From: Roseimaritima sp.
GTDB lineage: Bacteria; Planctomycetota; Planctomycetia; Pirellulales; Pirellulaceae
Assembly (NCBI GenBank): GCA_007124075.1
Contig: SLFV01000011.1
Coordinates: 1-7,553, forward strand
DNA: 7,553 nt
Direction of reading: 5' to 3'
The notes under the pieces are model-generated. The model did not search any database. It was not told the origin of the DNA and saw only the letters and a program-made list of their open reading frames with translations. Position 1 is the first letter of the stretch, and each line of letters begins with the position of its first letter. This document shows positions 1 through 5,916 of this stretch, in pieces. A program made the position numbers and the translations under genes.

Positions 1-18
1 AGCACCGCTCGTCAGTTA

Positions 19-996
19 TCATACAGGCTGCGTCGTGCTTTGTTCCAGGTAGACGCCCATCTGACGAAATTTTTCGTACCGCTGGGACAACAATGCTTCC
101 TGTGGTTGCTGCACCAGCGAACCCAACGCCTTCAGCAAATAGGCCTTCAGCCGAATCGCCATCTGATGGTGATCGCGGTGGGCGCCCCCTAAGGGCTCGT
201 CGATCACATCATCAATGACCCGCAAGCGTTGCAGATCGGTCGAGGTAAACCGTAATGCATCGGCCGCCTTGGGTGCATGCTCGTGGCTTTTCCAAAGAAT
301 ACCCGCACAGCCCTCGGGGCTGATGACGGAATAATACGCGTGCTGCAACACGGCAACCCGATCACCCACGCCAATCCCCAACGCCCCGCCCGATCCGCCT
401 TCACCAATCACGACACACACCACGGGCGTTCGCAACTGGCTCATTTTGAACATGCTTTCTGCAATCACCTGCGCCTGACCGCGTTCTTCGGCCCCAACAC
501 CGGGATACGCCCCGGGAGTATCGATAAAGCAAATCAGCGGTAAGTTATACTTTTCCGCCAAACGCATCTTGAGCATCGCCTTGCGATACCCCTCCGGATG
601 CGCGCAACCAAAGTGACATGCTTGGCGTTCCTTGTAAGTCCGGCCTTTCTGATGACCGACAATCATCACCTTGTACCGGTCCAACTTTGCAAACCCCGTC
701 AGTAACGCCCGGTCGTCACCAAAGTGTTTGTCTCCGTGCAATTCAACAAAATCATCAAATGCCAGATTCAGATAATCCCTGGTGTAAGGACGCGCGGGAT
801 GACGGGCGACCTGGACCGTCTGCCATGGCGACAAGCGGGAATAGATCTCTCGCAGCATTTCGTTGCGTTGCTCACGCAAATCGCGGATCGTCCCATCTTG
901 ATCGGCAGCATTGTTCGATTGCCGGACAAGCTCCTCAATATGATTTTCTAGCGCAATCACGTCACGCTCAAATTCTAATCCCGGCCCTGATTGCAT
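19..996 (-). CDS. accA: Acetyl-CoA carboxylase carboxyltransferase subunit alpha
   Basis: AccA is the alpha half of the carboxyltransferase that, with AccD, moves the carboxyl group from carboxybiotin on AccB to acetyl-CoA, giving malonyl-CoA for fatty-acid synthesis in the cytoplasm. The 325-residue product is close to the usual length (E. coli about 319). Seen in the sequence: the N-terminal family segment GLEFE at residues 6-10, the HGDKHFGDDRA block near 87-97, HQKGR at 115-119, DTPGAYPG at 159-166, the oxyanion-type glycine loop GEGGSGGALG at 198-207, and PEGCAGILWKSHEHAP at 227-242. The start at 996 fits because family similarity begins within the first residues. No Shine-Dalgarno sequence precedes it; the leader is pyrimidine-rich, then AT-rich. 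It is the last of four leftward genes, about 93 bases after the kinase stop. No accD is in view. Confidence 0.97.
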   Translation of the reverse strand: MQSGPGLEFERDVIALENHIEELVRQSNNAADQDGTIRDLREQRNEMLREIYSRLSPWQTVQVARHPARPYTRDYLNLAFDDFVELHGDKHFGDDRALLTGFAKLDRYKVMIVGHQKGRTYKERQACHFGCAHPEGYRKAMLKMRLAEKYNLPLICFIDTPGAYPGVGAEERGQAQVIAESMFKMSQLRTPVVCVVIGEGGSGGALGIGVGDRVAVLQHAYYSVISPEGCAGILWKSHEHAPKAADALRFTSTDLQRLRVIDDVIDEPLGGAHRDHHQMAIRLKAYLLKALGSLVQQPQEALLSQRYEKFRQMGVYLEQSTTQPV

Positions 997-1089
997 AATA
1001 ATAATTACTAGATAGATAGAGAGAAACTAAATCTGTCCGTTATCAAACCCGTATCACTTATAAGGTATTGACGGCTGCGTTGACCCACC

Positions 1090-2004
1090 CTAGTTTCGAA
1101 ATAAATCATCTGGATTCTTAAAGCTAGGTAAATCATCAAAGACACTAATCTCAGGCTCCTTAGGTCGCCGCTTGAATAGCTTGATCGTTTTAAATTCCTT
1201 TAAAAACTTATACATCGACGATGGGCGTTGCTCCGGATCCTTGGCCATCATACGGCGCACCATGGCGGCAAATTCCGGCGTCACATTGTCATTGATCACC
1301 AACGGACTTGGGATGTTTGCCCTGAGATGTTTGGTCAGCAGTTCGTTGGGGGTTGCTCCCGTGTAGGGCGGCTTCGCCGTTACCGCCTCATACAAAACAC
1401 AGCCAAAGCTGTAAATATCGGCCCGCTCGTCGCAATGCTTTCCCCGGATTTGCTCGGGGGACATGTAACTGCGAGTCCCCTGCACTGCCCCGCCGCTGGA
1501 AAACAGCTTGGCCAACCCAGTCTTCTTCTTGGTCGCGATCTGGAAGTCGATCAGTTTCGTTTCGCCCTCTCGACTAACCAAAAAGTTGTCCGGCTTGATA
1601 TCGCGATGAATCCAGCCTTTGTCGTGCAGGTAAAACAACCCCTCGGCAGCCTGTTCGATAATCTTGTCCAGCATGAACGCCAACGAATCGGGGCCACGCC
1701 GCAAGGCTTGCTTCATGTTTAGTTCGCTGAAAAGTTCCATCACCAGTAACGGCGCGTCGCTTTCGATCGCGTACTGGAAGATCTTGATGATCCGATTACT
1801 GGCCGTCAGTGTCGAACCGACTTGAAATTCATGCTTCAGTGCGGCTAATTCCGCCTTGTCATCCCGCTTATTGGGACGCAGGATTTTCAACGCGAAACGT
1901 TCGTCTTTCTTGGTATGAATCGCTTCCCAGACCTCGCAGGCACTGCCGGCGCGAATCAGCCGGATCAGTCGATACGGTCCCAGGAAATCACGGGCTTTGG
2001 TCAT
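1090..2004 (-). CDS. Hanks-type serine/threonine protein kinase, soluble, with DFQ in place of DFG
   Basis: A cytoplasmic protein kinase predicted to phosphorylate Ser/Thr on unknown partners. The 304 residues are nearly all kinase domain (about 11-272) followed by a basic then acidic tail (KRRPKEPEISVFDD, 278-291). I see no membrane segment, PASTA repeats or sensor domain, unlike PknB. Seen: ATP-binding Lys40 in FALKIL, HRDIKPDN at 133-140 with catalytic Asp135 and Asn140, metal-binding Asp153 in DFQ (153-155), activation segment GTRSYMSPEQIRG (176-188), DIYSFG (196-201) and Arg260. Two oddities: the glycine-rich loop is degenerate (IRAGSACEV, 18-25) and the Gly of DFG is Gln. All catalytic polar residues remain, so activity is plausible. 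A GC-rich repeat copy falls in the activation segment codons. A small hairpin (2021-2041) lies just upstream of the start, and no clear Shine-Dalgarno sequence is seen. Confidence 0.93.
   Translation of the reverse strand: MTKARDFLGPYRLIRLIRAGSACEVWEAIHTKKDERFALKILRPNKRDDKAELAALKHEFQVGSTLTASNRIIKIFQYAIESDAPLLVMELFSELNMKQALRRGPDSLAFMLDKIIEQAAEGLFYLHDKGWIHRDIKPDNFLVSREGETKLIDFQIATKKKTGLAKLFSSGGAVQGTRSYMSPEQIRGKHCDERADIYSFGCVLYEAVTAKPPYTGATPNELLTKHLRANIPSPLVINDNVTPEFAAMVRRMMAKDPEQRPSSMYKFLKEFKTIKLFKRRPKEPEISVFDDLPSFKNPDDLFRN
1477..1495 (+). repeat. GC-rich dispersed repeat, copy A (inside kinase gene)
   Basis: CCCCTGCACTGCCCCGCCG, identical over 19 bases to copy D at 3445-3463. On the coding (minus) strand it covers the kinase residues Gly-Gly-Ala-Val-Gln-Gly just before the conserved Thr-Arg-Ser-Tyr of the activation segment. 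The reading frame differs from that of copies C and E. The encoded residues look natural for this kinase family, so gene conversion, chance and repeat insertion are all possible. Confidence 0.5.
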
Positions 2005-2020
2005 CTGCTACACTTTTTAT

Positions 2021-2041
2021 CGGTTAGTCGTCGGCTAATCG
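2021..2041 (-). other. Small hairpin in the kinase leader
   Basis: CGGTTAG and CTAATCG form a 7-base-pair stem (one G-T wobble) around a 7-base loop, ending about 17 bases upstream of the kinase ATG on the minus strand. It is followed by ATAAAAAG, not by a T-tract, so it is not an intrinsic terminator. It could affect translation of the kinase; this is inference only. Confidence 0.25.
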
Positions 2042-2093
2042 GAAGCCACTATCTTAACAAGGCTGAAACGGACGGAAAGCCGCTTGCCAACCA

Positions 2094-2110
2094 CTCCCCT
2101 GCCCTGCCCG
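2094..2110 (+). repeat. GC-rich dispersed repeat, copy B (glycosyltransferase-kinase gap)
   Basis: CTCCCCTGCCCTGCCCG lies between the glycosyltransferase stop and the kinase start. It shares the 16-base block CTCCCCTGCCCTGCCC exactly with copies C and E, then continues GCTCG where E has CGCTTAG. It lies just downstream of the glycosyltransferase on its transcript. Confidence 0.65.
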
Positions 2111-2125
2111 CTCGTGACCGGTTTG

Positions 2126-3286
2126 CTATCGACTGTCAAGCAGCCGCTGATAGATTTCTCGCAACTGCCCAGTCATCGTCGTATCGCGAAAGCGATCGGT
2201 AAACCGCTGCTGGCCCGAAGCTCCCAGCCTGTGTCGCAACGACGCGCTGGCAATCAGCCGCCCCAGTCGTTCCGTTAACTGCGGAATATCTCCCGGTTTG
2301 ATCAAAAAGCCTGTCTGGTCATCAAGGACCACTTCGCGGGCACCATCAATGTCGTAACTAATCACCGGTTTCCCTGCGATCAATGCTTGGGGCAACGTCC
2401 GCGCAAGCCCCTCGCGATACGAGGTATGTACCAGGATATCCATAGCTCCGATCAAACCAGGGATTTGCGTTGGATCAACCAAACCGGTGAAAATAAACTG
2501 CTGCTGCAGGCCCGCTTCCCTGATTTTTGACTCCAACGCCTTTCGCAAAATACCATCGCCAACCAACAGCCACCGGATTGCTGGGAAACCATCGCGGAGC
2601 TGCCTGGCAACCTCGATTAAGTCGTCATGCCCCTTAAGATGAAACAATCGAGCGATTTTCCCGATCACTACCTCCTCAGGCATGACCCCCAGAGCCGCGC
2701 GGGTTTGTTCGCGTTCCTGGTTGGCTCGACGAAACGGTTCCACGTCCATTCCGCTGTAGACAGTGACAAATTTTTCTCGCGGTGCGACCTTTGCAGCGAC
2801 CAACAAATCGGTCATCGCGTCTGCGACCGAGACCAATTGATGGCAACGTTTTGCGGCGTGATGTTCGCAATATCGATAAAACCAGCGGGCCAGTCTTGGT
2901 TGGTAGGGATGGAAGGGAGCCCCGTGAACCGTGTGAACGATTGCCCGAACGCCTAGTGCATGCGCAGCAAATCGGCCCAGGATTCCCCCTTTCGCACTGT
3001 GCGTATGCACGACGTCCGGCCGAAAATCCTGCAACGCGCGATGAATATCGCGATACGCCAAAGCATCCCGAAGAGGATCAATCTTCCGTCGCAATCGCGG
3101 CAGCTCCAAAATCGGCAACTCCCCTGCCCTGCCCTGACTTAGCAATCCGCCCTCGGGCCCCAAGGATGGCCCTGTAATCAGCAACACCTCATCGCCAAAG
3201 TCACGCTGCAGCCCGAGACATGTTAGGAGCGTGTTTTCCTGTGCCCCGCCGACAATCATCCGCGTGATGACATGGGCGACTCGCAT
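2126..3286 (-). CDS. Glycosyltransferase family 4 (GT-B fold), cell-surface glycan type
   Basis: A GT-B glycosyltransferase of the group-1/GT4 kind, predicted to transfer a sugar from a nucleotide-sugar donor in surface polysaccharide or lipid-linked glycan synthesis at the inner face of the membrane. Numbered from an upstream Met at 3322 (398 residues), I see the N-terminal acceptor half starting MRVAHVITRMIVGGAQ, GPEGGLL at 55-61, HTHSAKGG at 106-113, and the donor half with IARLFHLKGHDDL at 223-235 (Arg225 and Lys230 are the usual diphosphate-binding pair). REGLARTLPQALIAGKPV follows at 303-320, where the EX7E motif has Glu304 but Gln312 as its second acid. I prefer the start at 3286 (386 residues): family similarity begins there and AAAGG sits 9 bases upstream. 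The start at 3322 is the alternative. Residues 64-69 (GRAGEL) are encoded by repeat copy C. Donor and acceptor cannot be told from sequence. Confidence 0.9.
   Translation of the reverse strand: MRVAHVITRMIVGGAQENTLLTCLGLQRDFGDEVLLITGPSLGPEGGLLSQGRAGELPILELPRLRRKIDPLRDALAYRDIHRALQDFRPDVVHTHSAKGGILGRFAAHALGVRAIVHTVHGAPFHPYQPRLARWFYRYCEHHAAKRCHQLVSVADAMTDLLVAAKVAPREKFVTVYSGMDVEPFRRANQEREQTRAALGVMPEEVVIGKIARLFHLKGHDDLIEVARQLRDGFPAIRWLLVGDGILRKALESKIREAGLQQQFIFTGLVDPTQIPGLIGAMDILVHTSYREGLARTLPQALIAGKPVISYDIDGAREVVLDDQTGFLIKPGDIPQLTERLGRLIASASLRHRLGASGQQRFTDRFRDTTMTGQLREIYQRLLDSR
3119..3142 (+). repeat. GC-rich dispersed repeat, copy C (inside glycosyltransferase gene)
   Basis: CTCCCCTGCCCTGCCC followed by TGA and CTTAG. 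On the coding strand it encodes Leu-Ser-Gln-Gly-Arg-Ala-Gly-Glu, in the same frame as copy E in truA, giving the shared peptide GRAGEL with the next codon. It falls in the N-terminal half between the GPEG loop and the ELPRLRR segment. Confidence 0.65.
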
Positions 3287-3359
3287 GCGTTCCAACCTTT
3301 CTGACAAACTAGACCGCATCACGGCGCAGACGGCGTCACTTCAGATCGGCCGCACAATA

Positions 3360-3377
3360 TTCGGCAAACAGGCCGAA
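3360..3377. other. Perfect 6-bp inverted repeat in the truA-glycosyltransferase gap
   Basis: TTCGGC and GCCGAA enclose the 6-base loop AAACAG. On the plus strand it is followed by an A-rich run, and on the minus strand the T-rich run comes before it, so neither orientation is a standard intrinsic terminator. Function unknown. Confidence 0.3.
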
Positions 3378-3397
3378 AAGAAAAGATGCATCGTGAC

Positions 3398-3420
3398 GCC
3401 TAAAGCTTCGGGTTTTAGGC
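3398..3420 (-). other. Strong hairpin with UUCG-type loop downstream of truA
   Basis: GCCTAAA and TTTAGGC form a perfect 7-base-pair stem. The inside (GCTTCGGGT) can add a C(TTCG)G tetraloop on the plus strand. It lies about 105 bases past the truA stop and about 110 bases before the preferred glycosyltransferase start. On the minus transcript a TTTTCTTTT run begins about 13 bases later, which is too far for a classic terminator. It may be an RNA-processing, pausing or 3'-end element. Confidence 0.35.
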
Positions 3421-3441
3421 ATGCCCCCTTGAATCGTCCAG

Positions 3442-3481
3442 CCCCCCCTGCACTGCCCCGCCGTTCCCGCCGTTCCCGCCG
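3442..3481 (-). other. Putative G-quadruplex sequence between truA and the glycosyltransferase gene
   Basis: On the minus strand four G runs (complement of 3475-3477, 3466-3468, 3456-3459 and 3442-3448) are separated by loops of 6, 6 and 7 bases. This satisfies the G3+N1-7 consensus. Part of it is a 9-base tandem (GCCGTTCCC twice plus GCCG, 3460-3481) joined to repeat copy D. It would lie in the transcript leader of the glycosyltransferase gene, or in the truA trailer if co-transcribed. Folding is not shown by sequence alone. Confidence 0.5.
3445..3463 (+). repeat. GC-rich dispersed repeat, copy D (intergenic)
   Basis: CCCCTGCACTGCCCCGCCG, a 19-base exact match to copy A in the kinase gene. 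It has A where B, C, E and F have C in the second CTG unit, so A and D form a subfamily. It runs directly into the tandem TTCCCGCCG repeats. Confidence 0.6.
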
Positions 3482-3525
3482 CAGCTTACCAACCGGACGG
3501 AAACGAGAACCAAACCGAAATTGAA

Positions 3526-4311
3526 CTATCCGCTTTCGGTAGTCAGCGGCTGCACTTGGTAGTCTACTCGAACCAAAAACAATCCCTGCGGTGGCGCTGT
3601 GGGACCAGCTTGCTTTCGATCTCCAACGCGCAGCAAAAATTCGATCCAGTCCGGTGAATGCTTCCCACGCCCTACCTCGACCAACGAACCGACAATGTTG
3701 CGGACCATATTATACAAAAACCCATCTGCCTCGATGTCAACGTTCAATCGCAGCTCCCCTGCCCTGCCCCGCTTAGTCTCCAATTCCAACCTTCGTACAT
3801 GACGGTGGGTCGTCTTGCGATCACTGCCAGCGGCCTGAAAACTGGCAAAATCGTGCCGACCACGCAAACGGTCGGCAGCGTCATGCATCGACTGAATGTC
3901 CAACGGTCCAGCCAGCTGCCAACGATAACGGTACTCGATCGGATCACGGACACCGCCAATCTGAAGCTGATAACGATAGTGTTTTCCAACGGCATCACGG
4001 ATCGCATGAAACCCAATGGCCATTTCATCGACTTGCAGGACCGCAATATCGTTTGGCACTTTCGTGTTTAACGCCAGCATCAATTGATGTGGACCCGCAC
4101 GCCATGCATCGGTGGTGATGCTGGCGACCTGTCCGCGGGCATGGACCCCCGAATCGGTCCGCCCGCTTCCGGTAACCTGCACGCGTTTGCCAGTCAGTTT
4201 CGCCAGCGCACGCTCCAACATCCCCTGCACTGTCGGCTGGCCGACCTGAATCTGCCATCCCGCGTAGGCGGTGCCGTCATAGGCAATCAGCAGTTTGAAC
4301 GAACGCTGCAT
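3526..4311 (-). CDS. truA: tRNA pseudouridine(38-40) synthase TruA
   Basis: TruA isomerises uridines 38, 39 and 40 in the anticodon stem-loop of many tRNAs to pseudouridine. The 261-residue product matches the family (E. coli about 270). Seen: N-terminal FKLLIAYDGTAYAGWQ (5-20), PTVQGMLE (26-33), catalytic Asp53 within GSGRTDSGVHA (48-58), FHAIRDA (101-107), HDFASF (153-158), GFLYNMVRNIVG (197-208) and the C-terminal PTAPPQGLFLV (237-247). The ATG at 4311 places the first conserved block at the expected distance; no Shine-Dalgarno sequence is visible. A weak promoter-like pair (TTGTGA, 18 bases, TATCCT) lies upstream on the minus strand. Oddity: residues 182-187 (GRAGEL) are encoded by repeat copy E in a loop that is about five residues shorter in E. 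coli TruA. A broken second copy of the 5' part lies at 6027-6289. Confidence 0.96.
   Translation of the reverse strand: MQRSFKLLIAYDGTAYAGWQIQVGQPTVQGMLERALAKLTGKRVQVTGSGRTDSGVHARGQVASITTDAWRAGPHQLMLALNTKVPNDIAVLQVDEMAIGFHAIRDAVGKHYRYQLQIGGVRDPIEYRYRWQLAGPLDIQSMHDAADRLRGRHDFASFQAAGSDRKTTHRHVRRLELETKRGRAGELRLNVDIEADGFLYNMVRNIVGSLVEVGRGKHSPDWIEFLLRVGDRKQAGPTAPPQGLFLVRVDYQVQPLTTESG
3754..3776 (+). repeat. GC-rich dispersed repeat, copy E (inside truA)
   Basis: CTCCCCTGCCCTGCCC followed by CG and CTTAG; apparently the fullest copy, about 23 bases. On the coding strand it encodes Lys-Arg-Gly-Arg-Ala-Gly-Glu (TruA residues 180-186) in the same frame as copy C in the glycosyltransferase gene. It sits in a variable loop between the HVRRLE strand and the conserved VDIEADGF strand. 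Confidence 0.65.
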
Positions 4312-4450
4312 TGAATCGAACAGATAAATAGAAGGATACGTACGATGACGATGATGTCACAACGTTTTTGGGTAAGAGCCTATCGGGCACATTCTGTCAT
4401 TTTTTCTCCTCTTAATCGTGCGGTGTACATGTTCTTCCGCTCTTCCAGGA

Positions 4451-4463
4451 AGCGTAAAACGCT
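4451..4463. other. Small inverted repeat upstream of the CAP-like fragment
   Basis: AGCGT and ACGCT flank AAA, about 60 bases before the start at 4526, in the divergent gap between truA and the CAP-like gene. The gap (4312-4525) has no convincing sigma-70 promoter for the rightward gene. The inverted repeat could be an operator half-site pair or may be incidental. Confidence 0.2.
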
Positions 4464-4525
4464 AGATTGTCTTTAGCAGGCGTGTCGTTTTTTTCCCAGC
4501 CCCCGATCCCAGCAGACTACTTCAC

Positions 4526-4915
4526 ATGAGCACTCGGAACGCAATGCGGAAACTGAAAGCCGGCCGTCGCGGTAACGGTAGCAAACGACGGCTATCGGTG
4601 GAACGGCTCGAGGCTCGACAACTGCTTTCCGCTGATTTGGAAATCACAGGCTACTCGCAATTGTTGATCGAATTGGTCAACCGGGCTCGAGCGAATCCCG
4701 CCGGGGAAGCTGCCCTGTATGGCATCAATTTGAATCAGGGGTTGCCCGCAGGCACAATCACGCCAACTCCCAAACAGCCGCTCGCTCCCCACGAAGCGTT
4801 GGCCGATATGATGAGGGTAGATAGCTTTGTTCCGGTAACGATACGGGCGGCCAATTCCACGCGAACAATCGGTAATACTTCGGTTTCGCGAGCTACGATG
4901 CCGATCAACAGCTGA
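4526..4915 (+). CDS. Truncated planctomycete exported CAP/SCP-like protein (5' gene fragment)
   Basis: An open frame of 129 residues. Residues 1-24 are basic, followed by VERLEARQLLSAD (25-37), the N-terminal motif typical of large planctomycete secreted or surface proteins. Next comes a segment resembling the start of a CAP (SCP/PR1-like) domain: YSQLLIELVNRARANPAGEAALYGI (43-67), then GLPAGTITPTPKQPLAPHEALAD (72-94). From about residue 95 (near base 4808) the similarity stops, and the frame ends 35 residues later. The core CAP residues, including the expected His-Ser and SH...GE regions, are missing, and the window holds no continuation. I read it as the front end of a larger exported protein cut by deletion or recombination. 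Whether the stub is expressed is unknown. No Shine-Dalgarno sequence precedes the ATG; a second in-frame ATG is at 4544. Confidence 0.7.
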   Translation: MSTRNAMRKLKAGRRGNGSKRRLSVERLEARQLLSADLEITGYSQLLIELVNRARANPAGEAALYGINLNQGLPAGTITPTPKQPLAPHEALADMMRVDSFVPVTIRAANSTRTIGNTSVSRATMPINS

Positions 4916-5061
4916 TTCGGTGCCGTTTTGAAGCACGACGCGGACGGGTTTTCGATCGAAACATGGTGGGAAGTTCCGACGTTAGATTTTGGCTTTCCGT
5001 GGTCAGCTTTCGAGTTTCAGGTTTGTGGCGGCTAGACTCACGAGCAGGTACAGGACGGGGC

Positions 5062-5091
5062 TAGACAAACGGACGTGAAAAAACGTATGAT
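5062..5091 (+). promoter_or_regulatory. Candidate sigma-70 promoter for the Uma2 gene
   Basis: TAGACA (5062-5067, five of six matches to TTGACA) and TATGAT (5086-5091, five of six to TATAAT) are spaced by 18 bases. They lie about 100 bases upstream of the preferred Uma2 start. This is the best promoter-like pair I see in the window. Planctomycete promoter rules are less well known, so this is a consensus-based inference. Confidence 0.45.
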
Positions 5092-5099
5092 CTGAGAGG

Positions 5100-5118
5100 C
5101 GGTTGTTCGCTGCAACCG
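5100..5118 (+). other. Hairpin at the 5' end of the Uma2 leader
   Basis: CGGTTG and CAACCG pair around the 7-base loop TTCGCTG. If transcription starts about 7 bases after the TATGAT box, this hairpin would be at the very 5' end of the messenger, where such stems can stabilise RNA. It is followed by a G-rich run and a perfect TTGACA (5129-5134) that lacks a good partner box downstream. Confidence 0.3.
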
Positions 5119-5188
5119 GCGGGGGGGATTGACAATCCGCAGCGATATGCGTTTTGCTTCGATGGGCGTTCCTACGGAGAATCCACTC

Positions 5189-5779
5189 ATGTCTGCTGTG
5201 CCGAAACCGTTGTTGACTCCCCACGAGTACCTGGCGCGCGAGCGGCTCGCGGAGACGAAGAGCGAGTACCTTCGGGGCGAAATGTTCGCCATGTCGGGTG
5301 CTAGCCGTGAGCACAATCTGATTGCAACCAACGTGTCCGCCGAGTTGCGACAGCAATTGCGCGAGCGACCGTGCGAAGTTTATCAAGCGGATATGCGGGT
5401 CAACGTCCGTCCGACAGGACTGTATACGTACCCGGATGTAACGGTGGTGTGCGGGGAGCCGCGGTTCGAGGACGCAGAGGTCGACACGCTGCTAAACCCG
5501 ACCGTGCTGGTCGAGGTTCTCTCACCGTCGACGGCGGATTACGACCGGGGCGGCAAATTTGCCCACTACCGGCGGCTTGAGTCGCTGCGGGAATACGTTC
5601 TGATCAGTCAGGACCGTTCGTTAGTTGAACACTACGTGCGTCAGGGTGCCGATCAATGGCTGCTGACGGAGCAACGTGGACTGGGTGCCAAGCTCGTTTT
5701 GGCTTCGATCGCCTGCCGGATTGCCTTGGAGGAAATCTATCTAAAAGTCCAATTCGCGGCAACGGACGAGGAAAGCTGA
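5189..5779 (+). CDS. Uma2 family protein (PD-(D/E)XK-type nuclease fold)
   Basis: Uma2 (DUF820) proteins have a restriction-endonuclease-like fold. They occur in many copies in cyanobacteria and planctomycetes, and their biological role is not established. From the ATG at 5189 the product has 196 residues, a normal family length. Seen: LTPHEYLARE near the N-terminus (9-18), EYLRGEMFAMSGAS (26-39), HNLIATNV (42-49), YPDVTVV with Asp83 (81-87), LVEVLSPSTADYDRGGK with Glu109, Asp119 and Lys123 (107-123), and Y-R-R-L then EYVLIS (135-140). These match the order of the family's predicted active-site acids. I chose 5189 because GGAG stands 9 bases upstream and the family begins there; an in-frame TTG at 5129 is a less likely start. 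The gene looks intact but stands between two gene remnants, suggesting independent acquisition. Confidence 0.9.
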   Translation: MSAVPKPLLTPHEYLARERLAETKSEYLRGEMFAMSGASREHNLIATNVSAELRQQLRERPCEVYQADMRVNVRPTGLYTYPDVTVVCGEPRFEDAEVDTLLNPTVLVEVLSPSTADYDRGGKFAHYRRLESLREYVLISQDRSLVEHYVRQGADQWLLTEQRGLGAKLVLASIACRIALEEIYLKVQFAATDEES

Positions 5780-5813
5780 AGCTTTGCTGCTACGTGGTAC
5801 CTTCAGTCGTACC
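5772..5813 (+). terminator. Weak hairpins at the Uma2 3' end
   Basis: Two short stems occur: AAAGC-TGAA-GCTTT (5772-5785), with the stop codon in its loop, and GGTAC with GTACC around an 8-base loop (5796-5813), followed by CTCGTTT. Neither has a proper T-tract. They might mark the 3' end of the Uma2 transcript, but the evidence is slight. Confidence 0.2.
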
Positions 5814-5916
5814 CTCGTTTGATGACGACCGACGGTGTACGAATCCCAGCAATTGGTACCTGTCTGCTGGAACCGTCTCGCGTGGATGCGTCAGTTTCGC
5901 CGGATGCCCAAGTCAA

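Noticed and set aside
3398..3420. Intrinsic terminator for truA
   Set aside because: The stem is good but no T-tract follows directly on the minus strand, so it is listed only as a hairpin.
4222..4240. CCCCTGCACTG inside the 5' part of truA as a seventh repeat copy
   Set aside because: It encodes the conserved TruA segment PTVQG and diverges after 11 bases (TCGGCTGG), so protein conservation explains it.
4873..5064. Open frame after the CAP breakpoint with a YFGFASYDAD-like stretch, preceded in the same frame by GNDTGGQFHANN and a stop
   Set aside because: It hints at a decayed second gene piece, but the stop at 4873-4875, the strongly basic continuation and the lack of a recognisable domain make this too weak to annotate.
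5129..5134. Perfect TTGACA as the Uma2 -35 box
   Set aside because: No acceptable -10 box stands 16-19 bases downstream, and the TAGACA/TATGAT pair further upstream is better. The TTG here is also not a convincing start codon.
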